From contig NC_087078.1 of the NCBI RefSeq assembly GCF_026151205.1, positions 6,773,675 through 6,837,674 of the forward strand: a DNA stretch of 64,000 bases. Reading direction: 5' to 3'. Both the position numbers and the translations under genes were made by a program. This document shows, one piece after another, positions 22,236 to 32,405 of this stretch (positions within the stretch are counted from its first letter, which is position 1; the number at the start of each line of letters is the position of its first letter). Origin of the DNA: Bolinopsis microptera. Lineage: Eukaryota > Ctenophora > Tentaculata > Lobata > Bolinopsidae. The notes beneath the pieces were generated by a model, which saw only the letters and a program-made list of their open reading frames with translations, was not told the DNA's origin and did no database searches.

Positions 22236-22532
22236 CTATAGGAAGCAAGTGTAAATTGTACTGCATACCGCTTCATTTGCTATGCAAGATACCTCGAATC
22301 TAACTAAAATCAGGGGGTAAGATACCCGGGCAAGGGTAAGATTTAGATACGAGGACGTGTGGGTTATGAAGAGAGAGATGGTTGATCGTCTAGGTTTGAG
22401 ATAGGGTTGATTATAGGTTCAGGACTTGAGTTCCAACAGACTATCTGTCTGTTCCCACAATGGAACTTGTAGGTTGCGTTGTGTTTTAGTTAGAGTGAGT
22501 TGACCAAATAATACGACTTGAAATCGGGTTGG

Positions 22533-22905
22533 TTGTATCAATGTATAAATGTATCAATGTATCAATGTATCAATGTATAAATGTATCAATGTATCAATGT
22601 ATCAATGTATCAATGTATCAATGTATCAATGTATCAATGTATCAATGTATCAATGTATCAATGTATCAATGTATCAATGTATCAATGTATCAATGTATCA
22701 ATGTATCAATGTATCAATGTATCAATGTATCAATGTATCAATGTATCAATGTATCAATGTATCAATGTATCAATGTATCAATGTATCAATGTATCAATGT
22801 ATCAATGTATCAATGTATCAATGTATCAATGTATCAATGTATCAATGTATCAATGTATCAATGTATCAATGTATCAATGTATCAATATATCAATGTATTA
22901 ACAAT
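22533..22905. repeat. 8-bp satellite (ATGTATCA)n, about 45 units
   Basis: This is an almost pure tandem of ATGTATCA. As with the 2.4-kb array, all three plus-strand frames encode one cyclic octapeptide (MYQCINVS) without stops, so three overlapping spurious ORFs appear. Confidence 0.97.
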
Positions 22906-23156
22906 TAGGAACGATGATAGGTTTTACTATGTCTTTGGGATGCAGTCAGGAAGTCAAGAAGTGAGGAATTATGGGTGTGCCCAGGGGTTTTATAGGTTGT
23001 ATCACATGTCTATCATGGGACTGCTACGTGTGACCCATACGGTGAGTTTCGAGGTCCTGATTGGTTGGGACCATTGACGTAGGATTTACACACACGGAAA
23101 CGATTATATTCATCATCGTTTCCGCTAGCAGCATGAGCTGGACCATTACCCCATTG

Positions 23157-23230
23157 TTCTCATTACCCCATTGTTCTCATTGTTCTCATTGTTCTCATTG
23201 TTCTCATTGTTCTCATTGTTCTCATTACTG
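23157..23230. repeat. 9-bp minisatellite (TTCTCATTG)n
   Basis: About seven copies follow two longer variants containing accccattg. The array adjoins the left arm of the next inverted-repeat element. Confidence 0.9.
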
Positions 23231-23685
23231 GGCGGCGCTCAGCCTGTCATTCCGCCGAATCTTTATTCGTTATTATGTTTATGAAAATGATAGCCTGGGG
23301 TCCCCACTTATAGGTAATGTTATTACTTTGTAATAAATGGCATAAAATTGAAATTTTTGTTTAACTGTATTAAGGGTGTTGATTTGTAGCGCAATGCACT
23401 ACTGGGTCGCGCCGCGCATCAAATAATTCTTCTCGCAACCACACGTATGCAAATCGGCGAGATGCGAAGGATTGACATCGTGAATCAAGTGTTGATTTGG
23501 AATCCGGATTGCTCTAACCAGAGCCCTCTCGCTTGCAGTAGCGCGCGACCGCCGTAGGCACATGGCTATGTGAAGAATCCGGATGTTGTGAAGTAAAAAG
23601 ACAGGTTCTTGCTTACCTGGGGACCTCAGGCTATCATGTTCATTAACACAATAGAGATTCGGCGGAATGACAGGCTAAGCGCGGC
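23231..23685. mobile_element. MITE with about 70-bp imperfect inverted arms
   Basis: The left arm, 23231-23308, contains agcctgtcattccgccgaat and ends gatagcctggggtcccc. The right arm, 23618-23685, is its inverse (ggggacctcaggctatcatg, then attcggcggaatgacaggct). The centre is GC-rich, with repeated agtagcgcgcg. A related arm lies at 40911-40990. Confidence 0.75.
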
Positions 23686-23824
23686 TTTGACGGATGCAAA
23701 TGTTACTCGTCTAAATTTCTTCGCAGTAGCGCGCGCCGCTTTCCTCTCGAAATGTTATGGCAAGTGCTACGAAGTAGCGCGCGCCGGGCCAGATCATTAA
23801 CAATGGTCAAGTAAGTTCTTGCCG

Positions 23825-23945
23825 CTTTAGGAATTAGCACAATTGACGGTACAGAGAAGTTTTATTTATTACAAATGTGATTATCTTAACCCCACTGATA
23901 CATCATTGAAATCAATAAAATGATAGTACTGCAGGCTATCGGTTT
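23825..23945 (+). repeat. Fragment of the 35-38 kb palindromic element
   Basis: attagcacaattgacggtac followed by gaagttttatttattacaaa and ccactgatacatcattgaaa matches 37425-37510 and, inverted, 35990-36080. Confidence 0.8.
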
Positions 23946-24272
23946 ATGGGGTGGCCCATAAGTGACTACCCACACGCAACCTTTTAATAACTCACGTAAT
24001 TCGTCTCCAAATTGCACCAAAATTTCAGAGATTATAGATATGGGTCAAACTTAGATTTCCTGAAAGTTTCGTAAGCCACGCCCAATTACAGTGGGCGTGG
24101 CGTGACACTCCCTCTTTTTCACTATTGTCTTCATAAAATGAGAACGCTTTAAGCTAAGAACTCAAATTTTTTTGCACACATTTGGCTTGATAATTGAAAA
24201 CTTTTCCAAAAGTTTCAAGTTCATTAGTTTAAATATGGCTGAGTTATGACCATTTTAAAATCCATCGGATAT

Positions 24273-25237
24273 GTGATCCGAGCACTCAGTCAGTGATATT
24301 TGCACTCAATTAGTGATCTCGTCACCCAATCTGATCAAGAGTAAGGCGTTAGCGTGTATTAATGAGGTTCATTAAGCTTTGATTGGATACCGATGATGAC
24401 TTTGCTAGAAAGGGAAACACAAATTTTTAGGATAAAAACCAGATCGTGACCTTTTCAGGAAAAGCCGTTCTCTCCACCACTTCATCCGATATAGTAGAGC
24501 CCCAGTGAATTGCATTCTGGGAATTGACATATCCGTTTATATGGCCTTGTCGCTGTACCAGATTTCGTCCTCAAAGTAGGGATCCACATTGTGCTTGGAC
24601 AGGAATGTGTTGGCGAAATCTATCCTCGATTGGAAATCACGGTCCAAAAGTTTGTGTTTCTTTGTGATTCGGTAGGCCCGGTTAGAAAGGTCTTGCTTTA
24701 GGATTCGCTGAAGGGTTCTGCTGATGTCTAAGGCAGGAGCTCGTTTCCGGGTGCCAATCTTAGGTGTGTCCATTACGTCACCAACAACCATCGTGATGTT
24801 TTCTACAGTCCTCGCAGTTCGTCTTCTGCCGATCGTGTGCAGAAAACGTAAACTTGATCTTGTGATGAATGTCAAAGCAGCTTTTCCGGCAAGGGGGTGG
24901 TCGGTTGAATTTCATCTGAAATTGTCGTTTAATCTGAGGGTAGAACTCCCCATTTTCTTTCTTCAGGTAGACGAACAATCGTTGTTCTGCAGTAAAGGGA
25001 GGATAGTGAACCATTTTCGATGATTCAATGGATGGTTCATTCCTTTTTATTGATTGTAAGGAACCTGTGACTAGCAGGGCTAACAAGCCCTGAAATGGTG
25101 ACACCACCATAAATTCGTGTGATAGCGTTTTAGGTGCAGTCAGCTGTATAGGCCGGCCCATAAGCAGGCTGCAACCAATCAAGCGGTGCATGTGAGCCAA
25201 ACAGGCCATTAACCAAGTGACGAGATCACTGACTGAG
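24273..25237. mobile_element. Mariner/Tc1-like element, right end split by a LINE
   Basis: The left arm runs 24273-24325: GTGATCCGAGCACTCA, then GTCAGTGAT, a 20-bp insertion, and CTCGTCAC. The right arm is split: GTGACGAGATCACTGACTGAG at 25217-25237, and TGAGTGCTCGGATCAC at 32390-32405 on the far side of the LINE. Joined with one TGAG removed, the right arm is the inverse of the left. The interior carries a decayed transposase. No clear TA target duplication flanks the ends. A GGGTGGCCCATAAG sequence at about 23951 could be an alternative left end. Confidence 0.65.
24430..25014 (-). pseudogene. Mariner/Tc1-like transposase remnant
   Basis: Minus-strand translation in three shifting frames gives consecutive pieces of one transposase. 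From the ATG at 25014 there is an N-terminal HTH-like region (FTAEQRLFVYLKKENGEFYP). After a frameshift near 24835 come GRRRTARTVENI, SRTLQRILKQDLSNRAYRI and the first catalytic-Asp block YFEDEIWYSDKA. After another break come GHINGYVNSQNAIHWG and EKVTIW. The C-terminal half with the second and third acidic residues is missing, so it cannot catalyse transposition. Confidence 0.75.
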
Positions 25238-25385
25238 GATTACACAGGATTAGGATTACACAGGATTTTACACAGGATTAAAATTAAATTATAGATCCAT
25301 TATCATGGACCGTCATAATTGTTTACAGAAGTTAATGAAAACAATCATCTTTGCTTGAAGTCAGGGCCAGGGTTATCCTTGAGTC

Positions 25386-28300
25386 TTAATTATGACTAAT
25401 TCGCGAGGTTCTCACCAAATTGATAGTAAAATTGTTTAAGTTTCGTGCATTTGAATTACGCTGACGCGTATCTTCGGTGAGGCTATTTCGCTCTTCGGAG
25501 CAGCGAAGGAAAAAAGTGCACACACAGTTGACAGCATAGGAGCGCCTTTCTTGAAATTGAGTATACTGTGGGGTGTTTGGTTGAATATCAAGTGAGCGGT
25601 GGCAGTGAATATGGAGGCTCTGGTGATTTTGAGGAATTACAGTTGAGTAAGGAGACAAAATTTCCATGAGATGATCTTTGAGATTTGTTTCATTGATATT
25701 GCTGGAGTCGGTGATTTCATTGCTTATTTCAATGATTGGCATTTGAGAAAGATTTTTGACTAATTTCGACCTCTGTTTTGAATACAAGTCACATATGTAA
25801 AGAACATGCGACTCGTCTTCGATGGTCTCAACGCCCATACTTGATTGGCACCAACCACATAGTCTTTGCTCACGGGGTGTGTTGGAGTATCTGCCTCTTT
25901 CAATATGGAGATCATGTGCGCTGATTCTAAGTTTTGTGGTACTGTAACGACGAGAAAAGCCTTTGCATAAGTATAAGTAGGGCTCTCGGTTGAAGGTGTG
26001 TTTGATTGAGTGATAGAATGAGAGTTTAGAAGAAGTAGATTTTTGATATTGCCAACATTTTTTGAATTGATTGGTTAGAGCTTCGATGATTTTAGGAATT
26101 CTATACTTTTTGCTGCATAGTGGTTTGATGGATTGACTAAAATTTGACTGATTTATGAGGGAGTCTTTTAATAATTTGTGATCACTTACAGGGTTGGGCG
26201 CGGCTTTGTTAGCTGCATTTGTATTGAGAATTCGGTGCGCAGTTACGTGATCTAGTTTGTAAATTTCATCTAGTTCAAGGAGTGGTTTTATGTATCGATA
26301 CCAAGGTAAGTTTAGTGATTTTTGTTCTTTTACGGCTGCAGTGACAAACGAATTCGACTTTGATTTTGTATTTAGCCTTTTGAAGTAATTTAACGTTAAG
26401 CGAATTGATTGATAAATCAAAGGAATTCTTCCTGTTTCTCCCCAAACACCTACATTTGATGCTTTACGATGGACTCCCAATGCCCATTTTAGGAATGAAA
26501 TATGCACTCTTTCTTGCAGAGAGGCGCTGATTTTTTTAAGTAAGTTAGTAGCGGTTGCTTCTGTCGAGTTAATCGTTTTGCAAAGAGATTTATTGATCGT
26601 ACTAGTGGGTGTCCATATCGGAGCACCATATAATAGAATGGGCTTGATGAGAGAGTCGAACAGTGTAAGGAGTGCTTTAAAAGATAACTTTGAACGCATG
26701 ACAACCCTTTTCAGGCCAAAAAATGCACGCATTGCTTTGGTTTTAAGGTTTTGTTGAGCGATCTGTACTTGACCCGATTGATGAAGTTCAAATCCAAGGT
26801 AACAATAACTGTCAACAATTTCAAGATTAGATCCGTTGAGTGTAAATTTGATGTTTTGTATGTCCTGTTTTAACGTTTTCTTACCAAAGATGACTGCTTG
26901 AGTTTTGAGTTCATTGATTTCAATGCCCCACTCCTTACAAAAATTACCGAGAATATTAAGTTGCTTTTGAGTGGTTTCCTGGTCGAGTGAAAGGAGTATA
27001 AGGTCATCCGCCCACAGTAGGTGGCTAACAGTCAAATTTGAAAGTACGGGGCAATTTGGAAAATCTAGGAGGCAGGACATATCACTGAGAAAAACTTTAA
27101 AAAGATCAGGTGAGAGTGGGTGACCTTGTTCTGTACCTTTACGTATCTGGAAGCGTTTACTGAGGTGACCAGATAATTTTATGTAAGCGTACGAGTTTGA
27201 GTACATATTTTTGAGGACATTGTAGAAGTTTCCAGTTATGCCATTTTTTGCGAGTTTGAGGAAAAGGGCTTGACGGCAGACTGAGTCGAATGCTTTTTTA
27301 AAATCAACAAATACTGCATATACAGGTTTCCCCAAAAGTTTATATTTTGAAGCTATAGTTTTCATGGTTAGTATGTGATCGTATGTTTGAGCTTTCTTTG
27401 TGAAGCCTAGTTGGTTAGGTGGATCAGGGCAGTTTTCAGAGCGGAAGCGAATGAGTCGTTCTAAGAGAATAGTTGAAAATAGTTTTCCTATGACACTGCT
27501 GACAGCAACTGCACGGTAGTTGTCAGGATCTGATTTATTACCCTTTTTATGAAGTGGAGATATAATGCTGACGTTCCAGGGATAAATTCCTTGTGAGAAG
27601 CAGGCGTTGAAGAGGTTCAACATAATCAATTTATGATTGGTGTCCAGAGATTTTATAATTTCGTTATTAATCATGTCGAGTGAGGAAGCTTTACCATTTT
27701 TTAGGGATTTTATACTAGAGTCAAGTTCTGTTTTGGTGATTAAGGAGTTGAGTGACTCAGGATGAGTTGCACCTTGATTTATCAAGTCAGCTTGATCAAT
27801 CATAGAAACTTTTTTATTTTCATTTATTGTTTTGTGGTTATCGGAATATAGGTTACCAAAAAAAGTCTCGAATCTATTCATATCATGACTGTCAAAATTT
27901 AAAGTTTCCTTTTTCTGATTTTTTAGTTTTTTGAAAGATTGCCAGTTGAGAATTTTCCCCCCCTCTATGTCCTCATTCATACGTGCGAAGAATTCGTTTT
28001 TGGCAGAGTTCTTCAAACGCTTATAGCTACCCTTGACAAGATAATAGTTTTCACGTATAAGGTTGTTTGACGGGAATTTTGAGGTTGCATCTGTAGCTTT
28101 ACGAAATTCTCTTTTACCTAATCTCGTTTTCCAGTTAAACCAAGGTTTGTTTGAGGTGTGAGATTTTTTGGGTGGTTTGGTTTGTTTGAAACACTTCGAG
28201 GCCATGTCGCGAAGGTGTTCTGAAAGTCGTTTGTTAATGTCTTTGAGTTCAGTTTCATAATTACGGTCATTGTCTGCTAAAATATTTTGATTGGTGAGTA

Positions 28301-29312
28301 AGTCGATGTTCGATTGAAGTTCATGGATTAAGGTCAATGATAGATTTTCTGACTGAGCTTCGAAAAAGTCGTCTTTGTTCTCTTCGTTGATAATGTATCT
28401 GGTTGGCGCTGTCTGATAAGTGTCCTGTAATGGGGCGCATTTGTTGATCGCGAATCTATTGCATTGTAATTCAGTACTGAGGGGCTTATGATCAGAATGC
28501 TCGGTGAATGTCAAGATTTTGAAGTAGTTGATTCTGATCTTTGTGGAGTTGGTCACTGCAATGTAATCAATAACGCTGCACCCATTTTTTTGGATACTTG
28601 TGAAGTTTCCTACAAGATCTCCTAGGGTACGGCCATTCAGAATAGTGAGTTGGTTATGTTTGACTAGGTTAAGAAAGTGTGTACCGTAAGTATTTGTGAT
28701 AGAGTCTAGTGAGTTTCGGGGGAGAAAGTTGTCAGGCTCATAATCGTCTGGTAAGGGAACAACGTTGGTTGAGTCTTCTCTTATCATACCCGTTTTTTGT
28801 CCTATACGAGAGTTAAAGTCCCCACACAATATGACTTCGCCCTCCTCCCGAAGTTCGTTCACAACGTCTTCAATGTTTTTTAGAGCATCTTTGCCATTGT
28901 CAGTCGGGTTTGAGGCTGATGAATTAAATGGTCTAATGTAAACGTTAACTATAAATGTATCTTCTGATAGGTTAAAGAAATCCTTGTCTAGTCGACAAAC
29001 TAGGTAGTCTGAACACTCTGTATTCTTGATAAACTCAATCCCTTCAATAAGCTCATTTTTAATGAGGATACCGACACCTCCTGATTTACCGTCTTTCCTT
29101 ATGTTGCAGATTGATCGATATCCTACCAAGTGAACCTCTCTCCTAATTTCCTGAAGACAGGCTATGTCATGATCTTTGATAACATTTTGAAATGATTCTA
29201 TTTCAAATTTGCTCCCATCTACTGATGAAGGCGATTGGATATTCCAAGAAAGTATTTTTATGCTATTTTTATTAATTGAAACCTGTGTATTTTTTTGTGT
29301 GTTTCTAGTCAT
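25386..29312 (-). CDS. LINE ORF2: APE endonuclease - reverse transcriptase (1308 aa)
   Basis: It starts at ATG 29312 and ends at TAA 25386. The N-terminal endonuclease domain (about residues 15-290) shows LSWNIQSP, CLQEIRRE, ILCGDFNSRIG, CSVIDYIAVT and EHSDHKPLST, all catalytic or metal-binding signatures. The RT follows, about residues 545-830: DPDNYRAVAVSSVIGKLFS, QLGFTKKAQTYDHI, VFVDFKKAFDSV (first Asp), GTEQGHPLSPDLFK, and LLWADDLILLSLD (a WADD box instead of YADD). Near the C-terminus a CGWCQ...H...C pattern suggests a zinc-binding knuckle. The protein nicks target DNA and primes reverse transcription from the nick. No stop or frameshift is seen across 1308 codons. Confidence 0.95.
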   Translation of the reverse strand: MTRNTQKNTQVSINKNSIKILSWNIQSPSSVDGSKFEIESFQNVIKDHDIACLQEIRREVHLVGYRSICNIRKDGKSGGVGILIKNELIEGIEFIKNTECSDYLVCRLDKDFFNLSEDTFIVNVYIRPFNSSASNPTDNGKDALKNIEDVVNELREEGEVILCGDFNSRIGQKTGMIREDSTNVVPLPDDYEPDNFLPRNSLDSITNTYGTHFLNLVKHNQLTILNGRTLGDLVGNFTSIQKNGCSVIDYIAVTNSTKIRINYFKILTFTEHSDHKPLSTELQCNRFAINKCAPLQDTYQTAPTRYIINEENKDDFFEAQSENLSLTLIHELQSNIDLLTNQNILADNDRNYETELKDINKRLSEHLRDMASKCFKQTKPPKKSHTSNKPWFNWKTRLGKREFRKATDATSKFPSNNLIRENYYLVKGSYKRLKNSAKNEFFARMNEDIEGGKILNWQSFKKLKNQKKETLNFDSHDMNRFETFFGNLYSDNHKTINENKKVSMIDQADLINQGATHPESLNSLITKTELDSSIKSLKNGKASSLDMINNEIIKSLDTNHKLIMLNLFNACFSQGIYPWNVSIISPLHKKGNKSDPDNYRAVAVSSVIGKLFSTILLERLIRFRSENCPDPPNQLGFTKKAQTYDHILTMKTIASKYKLLGKPVYAVFVDFKKAFDSVCRQALFLKLAKNGITGNFYNVLKNMYSNSYAYIKLSGHLSKRFQIRKGTEQGHPLSPDLFKVFLSDMSCLLDFPNCPVLSNLTVSHLLWADDLILLSLDQETTQKQLNILGNFCKEWGIEINELKTQAVIFGKKTLKQDIQNIKFTLNGSNLEIVDSYCYLGFELHQSGQVQIAQQNLKTKAMRAFFGLKRVVMRSKLSFKALLTLFDSLIKPILLYGAPIWTPTSTINKSLCKTINSTEATATNLLKKISASLQERVHISFLKWALGVHRKASNVGVWGETGRIPLIYQSIRLTLNYFKRLNTKSKSNSFVTAAVKEQKSLNLPWYRYIKPLLELDEIYKLDHVTAHRILNTNAANKAAPNPVSDHKLLKDSLINQSNFSQSIKPLCSKKYRIPKIIEALTNQFKKCWQYQKSTSSKLSFYHSIKHTFNREPYLYLCKGFSRRYSTTKLRISAHDLHIERGRYSNTPREQRLCGWCQSSMGVETIEDESHVLYICDLYSKQRSKLVKNLSQMPIIEISNEITDSSNINETNLKDHLMEILSPYSTVIPQNHQSLHIHCHRSLDIQPNTPQYTQFQERRSYAVNCVCTFFLRCSEERNSLTEDTRQRNSNARNLNNFTINLVRTSRISHN

Positions 29313-29350
29313 GGTATAATGTGTATAAATGAGAATCTATGTCAGTGTAA

Positions 29351-32275
29351 TCACATTCGACTAAGAGGAGAAGGTTCCAATCCCCCTGTAGAACGGACTT
29401 TCTTTGGCTTGTTGAGAAGCAGTCTTGTCATTTCATGGATGCTGTGACGGAAGTTTCCTAGAATGACCTCTTTGCCTCTTGTTGAAAGGTGGACTCCATC
29501 GTTCGTGTGATATTCTCCTATCAGATGATCATCATGCATGAAGTTTGCGTTGGGGTTATAATACAAAGACCGCTCTTTGAAGGGTTTGCGTTCGTTTTTA
29601 TTAGTTACGGTCACAAATTCCCAAATTGCATCCCTTATCTCCCCAATCCTTGCGTTCGCTTCATTGTCAGATGTCATTAGCGGCATTGAGAAGAATAACT
29701 TTGTACCTATCAGGGATTCCTCTACGAATAGTGAAAATTGAAATATGTTGTCGAGACTTACCCTTAAGTCGAAGTTTTGGTTGGCATCATTGACTCCTAG
29801 GTGAACATAGATGAAATCAGGTTGTGTTCTTAATAATTCGTCTTTGACATGTTGGTCTTTAAGTCCACCTGTGTCCCGCTTGTTGATTAGGGTCAATTCA
29901 TGGTTCTTTCCGAGAGCATTCTTGGTGTCCATACCCTGGACATGTCTCAGGATTGAGTCTGAGATGAGGGTCGTCTTGAACACTTTTGAGGGTGTGGTGG
30001 ATCCTGAAGTTTGACGAGTGGTGAAGTCGGAGTTCTGAGTCCTGGTGAAATTGAGGTTCTGAGTTCTGGTAAAGTTGGAGTTCAGAGCTTGAGTAGAGAT
30101 CTGAGCTCGAGAGGCCGAGGAAGTCATGCTGAATCCATTGTTTCTTCGGGACAGCAGGTTGTTTTCTCTACTGTGAGTTCTTTGATCTCGAAAGGGTGAG
30201 GGAGGTTGGTAGGGTGGAGTGTGTGATAAATCATCGTCATTAGGGGAATAGTCAGGTGGGACATCGGTACTCGCGCCATTCCATCCTTCTGACTGAGTGA
30301 CTATTTTGTGAATTTCTTTAATCAGCTGTCCGTCTTCCCGAAAGAATGCACTGTTGTAGTAGTTTTTGAGGTCAAACTTTAGTTTTTGAACACTTTTGTC
30401 TACTTCGTCCGTTTTCGTTTCCGCTATAGAAATCTCCGTGAAAACTTCGTCTACTCTGGTTTTGATCCGTGTGGTAGCTGACAAGTTTTTCTCCCAGAGG
30501 TCTTTGACCTTTTGCATTTCCTTCTTGCCAACCTCTAGTAGTTTTTCGATTTGCTGGATGCTAGTATCGGAGCACTTAAGGCTGTTAACCTCAGATGTAA
30601 GTTTCTCCAACTCCTGCTTAACGTCAATAACTTGGTTTTCGATAACAGTCTGGACCCATGCGAGAGAGGGGAGTTTCGAATCTAAGTCCCTATTCAGAGA
30701 TTTCCTTGCTGGTTCTTCGGGTCTAGACATCACATTCATCATTCTTGCTCTCCTTTCTGTAACAGATCCCTCTGTGGAGCACCCATTCCTCGTTAGTTCC
30801 TCGTTGAGGATGGGTTCAGGAAGATGAGCAACACAAGTAATAAGTGTCTCGGGAGCGACCGTGTGGTTCTCCATAAGAATAACTGTCCTTTCGGTGTCTT
30901 CGGGAGTTGCAGGGCCAACGTTGATATCATCTTTGTTAACATCCAGATGAAGTGACGCAGAGGGCGACCTGATGATTGGATTACTATCCAACAAACTAGA
31001 TCTGCCTTGCTCGGTTAAGTAAGAGGTCTGCGCTTCGGTCAGTTTGATATCAGGACCGCTGGTTGAGGTGATAATAATGTCAGGGATATCCGTCGTCTTG
31101 TTAAAGGTCATTTGTAGTCCATTATCTTTTTCTAAGTTAAAGTCAGGTCTGAAGGGATCATCTACACTAGATCCTTGAAGTTGCTGATGTGTAATAATGT
31201 CAGGTATCTCCGTCGTCTTGTTAAGGGTCATTTGTAGTCCATTATCTATTTCTAAGTTAATAAAGTCAGGTCTGAAAGGGTCATCTACACTAAATCCACC
31301 ATCTGTAGAAGATTGAGAGGGAGCCGTTTCTGACAGAGATGAGACTGAGGTCTGGTCACTTACACAATTTTCCTCGATCGCAGTTGAAGGAGATCCAATG
31401 AAAAAAAGAAGAAGTTGTTCGTTTTGAATATCACTCTTTCCTCTAGGTATGGAATGCATGTACTCAAGAGTGGAATTTCCTGAGAGAACACACAGAGATC
31501 CTGAGTGCATGGGCACCAAATGGGTTACTTTAGTTCCCCGTTTCAGTTTGAGTGATCTTGGGGCCCCAAGGGAAAGAATGGCAACTGTGGGTTTCGCCCC
31601 ATGTTTTCCAGCTAGTGTTTCGTAGGGGATATGATCGTTATAACTTGGGAGTCGCCTGATTACTATGTTGGTGATAGTTGTATTAAGTTCAAATATTGAG
31701 CTCGCTGATTTCTCGATTTTCTTGGTGAGGTAGCTGATCTGATTTCTAAGGTTACTCTCCGGGGTCGAGTCATCTGGATGACCCTCAGACTCTACGCAAT
31801 CATCTTCAATCTCCAGATTTATCTCTTGACGGCTACTCGTTTGGTTAGGGTAATTCGATATATCAACATTCAGCTCACTAAGCAGCCGTTCAGCGGCGTC
31901 GAAGTCAATAAAATCCTCGATGTAGTGTAAAGTACATTTCTTTTTCCTTTGATCCAGGATGTATACCCCGTTCTCCGTGATGGCCTTTGGTTTATTTGAC
32001 TGTTTCTTTTTCCTCTTGTCTTGACTCGAACTACACTCACTAACACTCCTCTCACCTGCACTCATCTCATTTACACTCCCAGATGCACTGCTCTGCTCGG
32101 AGTAACTCCTCATTCTGCGCGAGATCTTCTCTCCGGGATTCCAGTACGGACTTAAGGTTTTTGGTAAGCGAGATGGTTGACTGCTTGAAAGAGTTTCCGT
32201 GGGGTGTGCTTTCTTAGGAGTGCTGTTTGAGTTCTGTGATCTGGAGTCATCGGAGAGATCTTCTTTTCGGACCAT
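29351..32275 (-). CDS. LINE ORF1 with coiled-coil region and SGNH esterase domain
   Basis: I take the first ATG (32275) as the start; the frame stays open about 40 codons further upstream without ATG. The protein has about 974 residues. The N-terminal half is Ser/Thr-rich and includes a tandem duplication of about 45 residues, seen twice as SVDDPFRPDF followed by NGLQMT[LF]NKTT. A central charged segment (VIDVKQELEKLTSEVNSLK, then VGKKEMQKVKDLWEKN) is likely coiled coil. The C-terminal domain is an SGNH/GDSL-type hydrolase: LISDSILRHV (block I), HLGVNDANQ (block III, G-x-N-D) and NDGVHLSTRGKE (D-x-x-H). ORF1 proteins bind element RNA; the esterase is thought to help membrane or RNP interactions in several LINE groups. 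ORF2 starts 38 bp downstream. Confidence 0.9.
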   Translation of the reverse strand: MVRKEDLSDDSRSQNSNSTPKKAHPTETLSSSQPSRLPKTLSPYWNPGEKISRRMRSYSEQSSASGSVNEMSAGERSVSECSSSQDKRKKKQSNKPKAITENGVYILDQRKKKCTLHYIEDFIDFDAAERLLSELNVDISNYPNQTSSRQEINLEIEDDCVESEGHPDDSTPESNLRNQISYLTKKIEKSASSIFELNTTITNIVIRRLPSYNDHIPYETLAGKHGAKPTVAILSLGAPRSLKLKRGTKVTHLVPMHSGSLCVLSGNSTLEYMHSIPRGKSDIQNEQLLLFFIGSPSTAIEENCVSDQTSVSSLSETAPSQSSTDGGFSVDDPFRPDFINLEIDNGLQMTLNKTTEIPDIITHQQLQGSSVDDPFRPDFNLEKDNGLQMTFNKTTDIPDIIITSTSGPDIKLTEAQTSYLTEQGRSSLLDSNPIIRSPSASLHLDVNKDDINVGPATPEDTERTVILMENHTVAPETLITCVAHLPEPILNEELTRNGCSTEGSVTERRARMMNVMSRPEEPARKSLNRDLDSKLPSLAWVQTVIENQVIDVKQELEKLTSEVNSLKCSDTSIQQIEKLLEVGKKEMQKVKDLWEKNLSATTRIKTRVDEVFTEISIAETKTDEVDKSVQKLKFDLKNYYNSAFFREDGQLIKEIHKIVTQSEGWNGASTDVPPDYSPNDDDLSHTPPYQPPSPFRDQRTHSRENNLLSRRNNGFSMTSSASRAQISTQALNSNFTRTQNLNFTRTQNSDFTTRQTSGSTTPSKVFKTTLISDSILRHVQGMDTKNALGKNHELTLINKRDTGGLKDQHVKDELLRTQPDFIYVHLGVNDANQNFDLRVSLDNIFQFSLFVEESLIGTKLFFSMPLMTSDNEANARIGEIRDAIWEFVTVTNKNERKPFKERSLYYNPNANFMHDDHLIGEYHTNDGVHLSTRGKEVILGNFRHSIHEMTRLLLNKPKKVRSTGGLEPSPLSRM

Positions 32276-32405
32276 AAAAACTTGAAGTTGCTGATTGAGG
32301 AATGGAGTAGGTAGATATCTTTTTTTCTCCGTAAAAAGCGTTGAACTGTAGGCATCCAAAGGTTTCAAATGAAATTTAGAGAATTCAAATGAGTGCTCGG
32401 ATCAC

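Larger units (their letters stand above)
25238..32389 (-). mobile_element. Full-length two-ORF LINE (APE-type non-LTR retrotransposon)
   Basis: This 7.15-kb element lies on the minus strand: a 5' end of about 0.1 kb, ORF1, a 38-bp spacer, ORF2, and a 3' tail of short repeats (three or four (g)gattacaca/acacaggatta units at 25238-25280). It is flanked by TGAG on both sides (25234-25237 and 32390-32393), a short target duplication. It interrupts the right inverted repeat of the mariner-like element. Both ORFs are uninterrupted, so this copy looks young. A tail of short tandem repeats instead of poly(A) and an esterase-bearing ORF1 recall CR1/L2-like groups. Confidence 0.88.

Noticed and set aside
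22533-22905. CRISPR-like regular array
   Set aside because: The units are 8 bp without spacers, in an intron-bearing animal genome.
22529-23077. 182-residue ORF of repeated MYQCINVS
   Set aside because: Translation of the ATGTATCA satellite.
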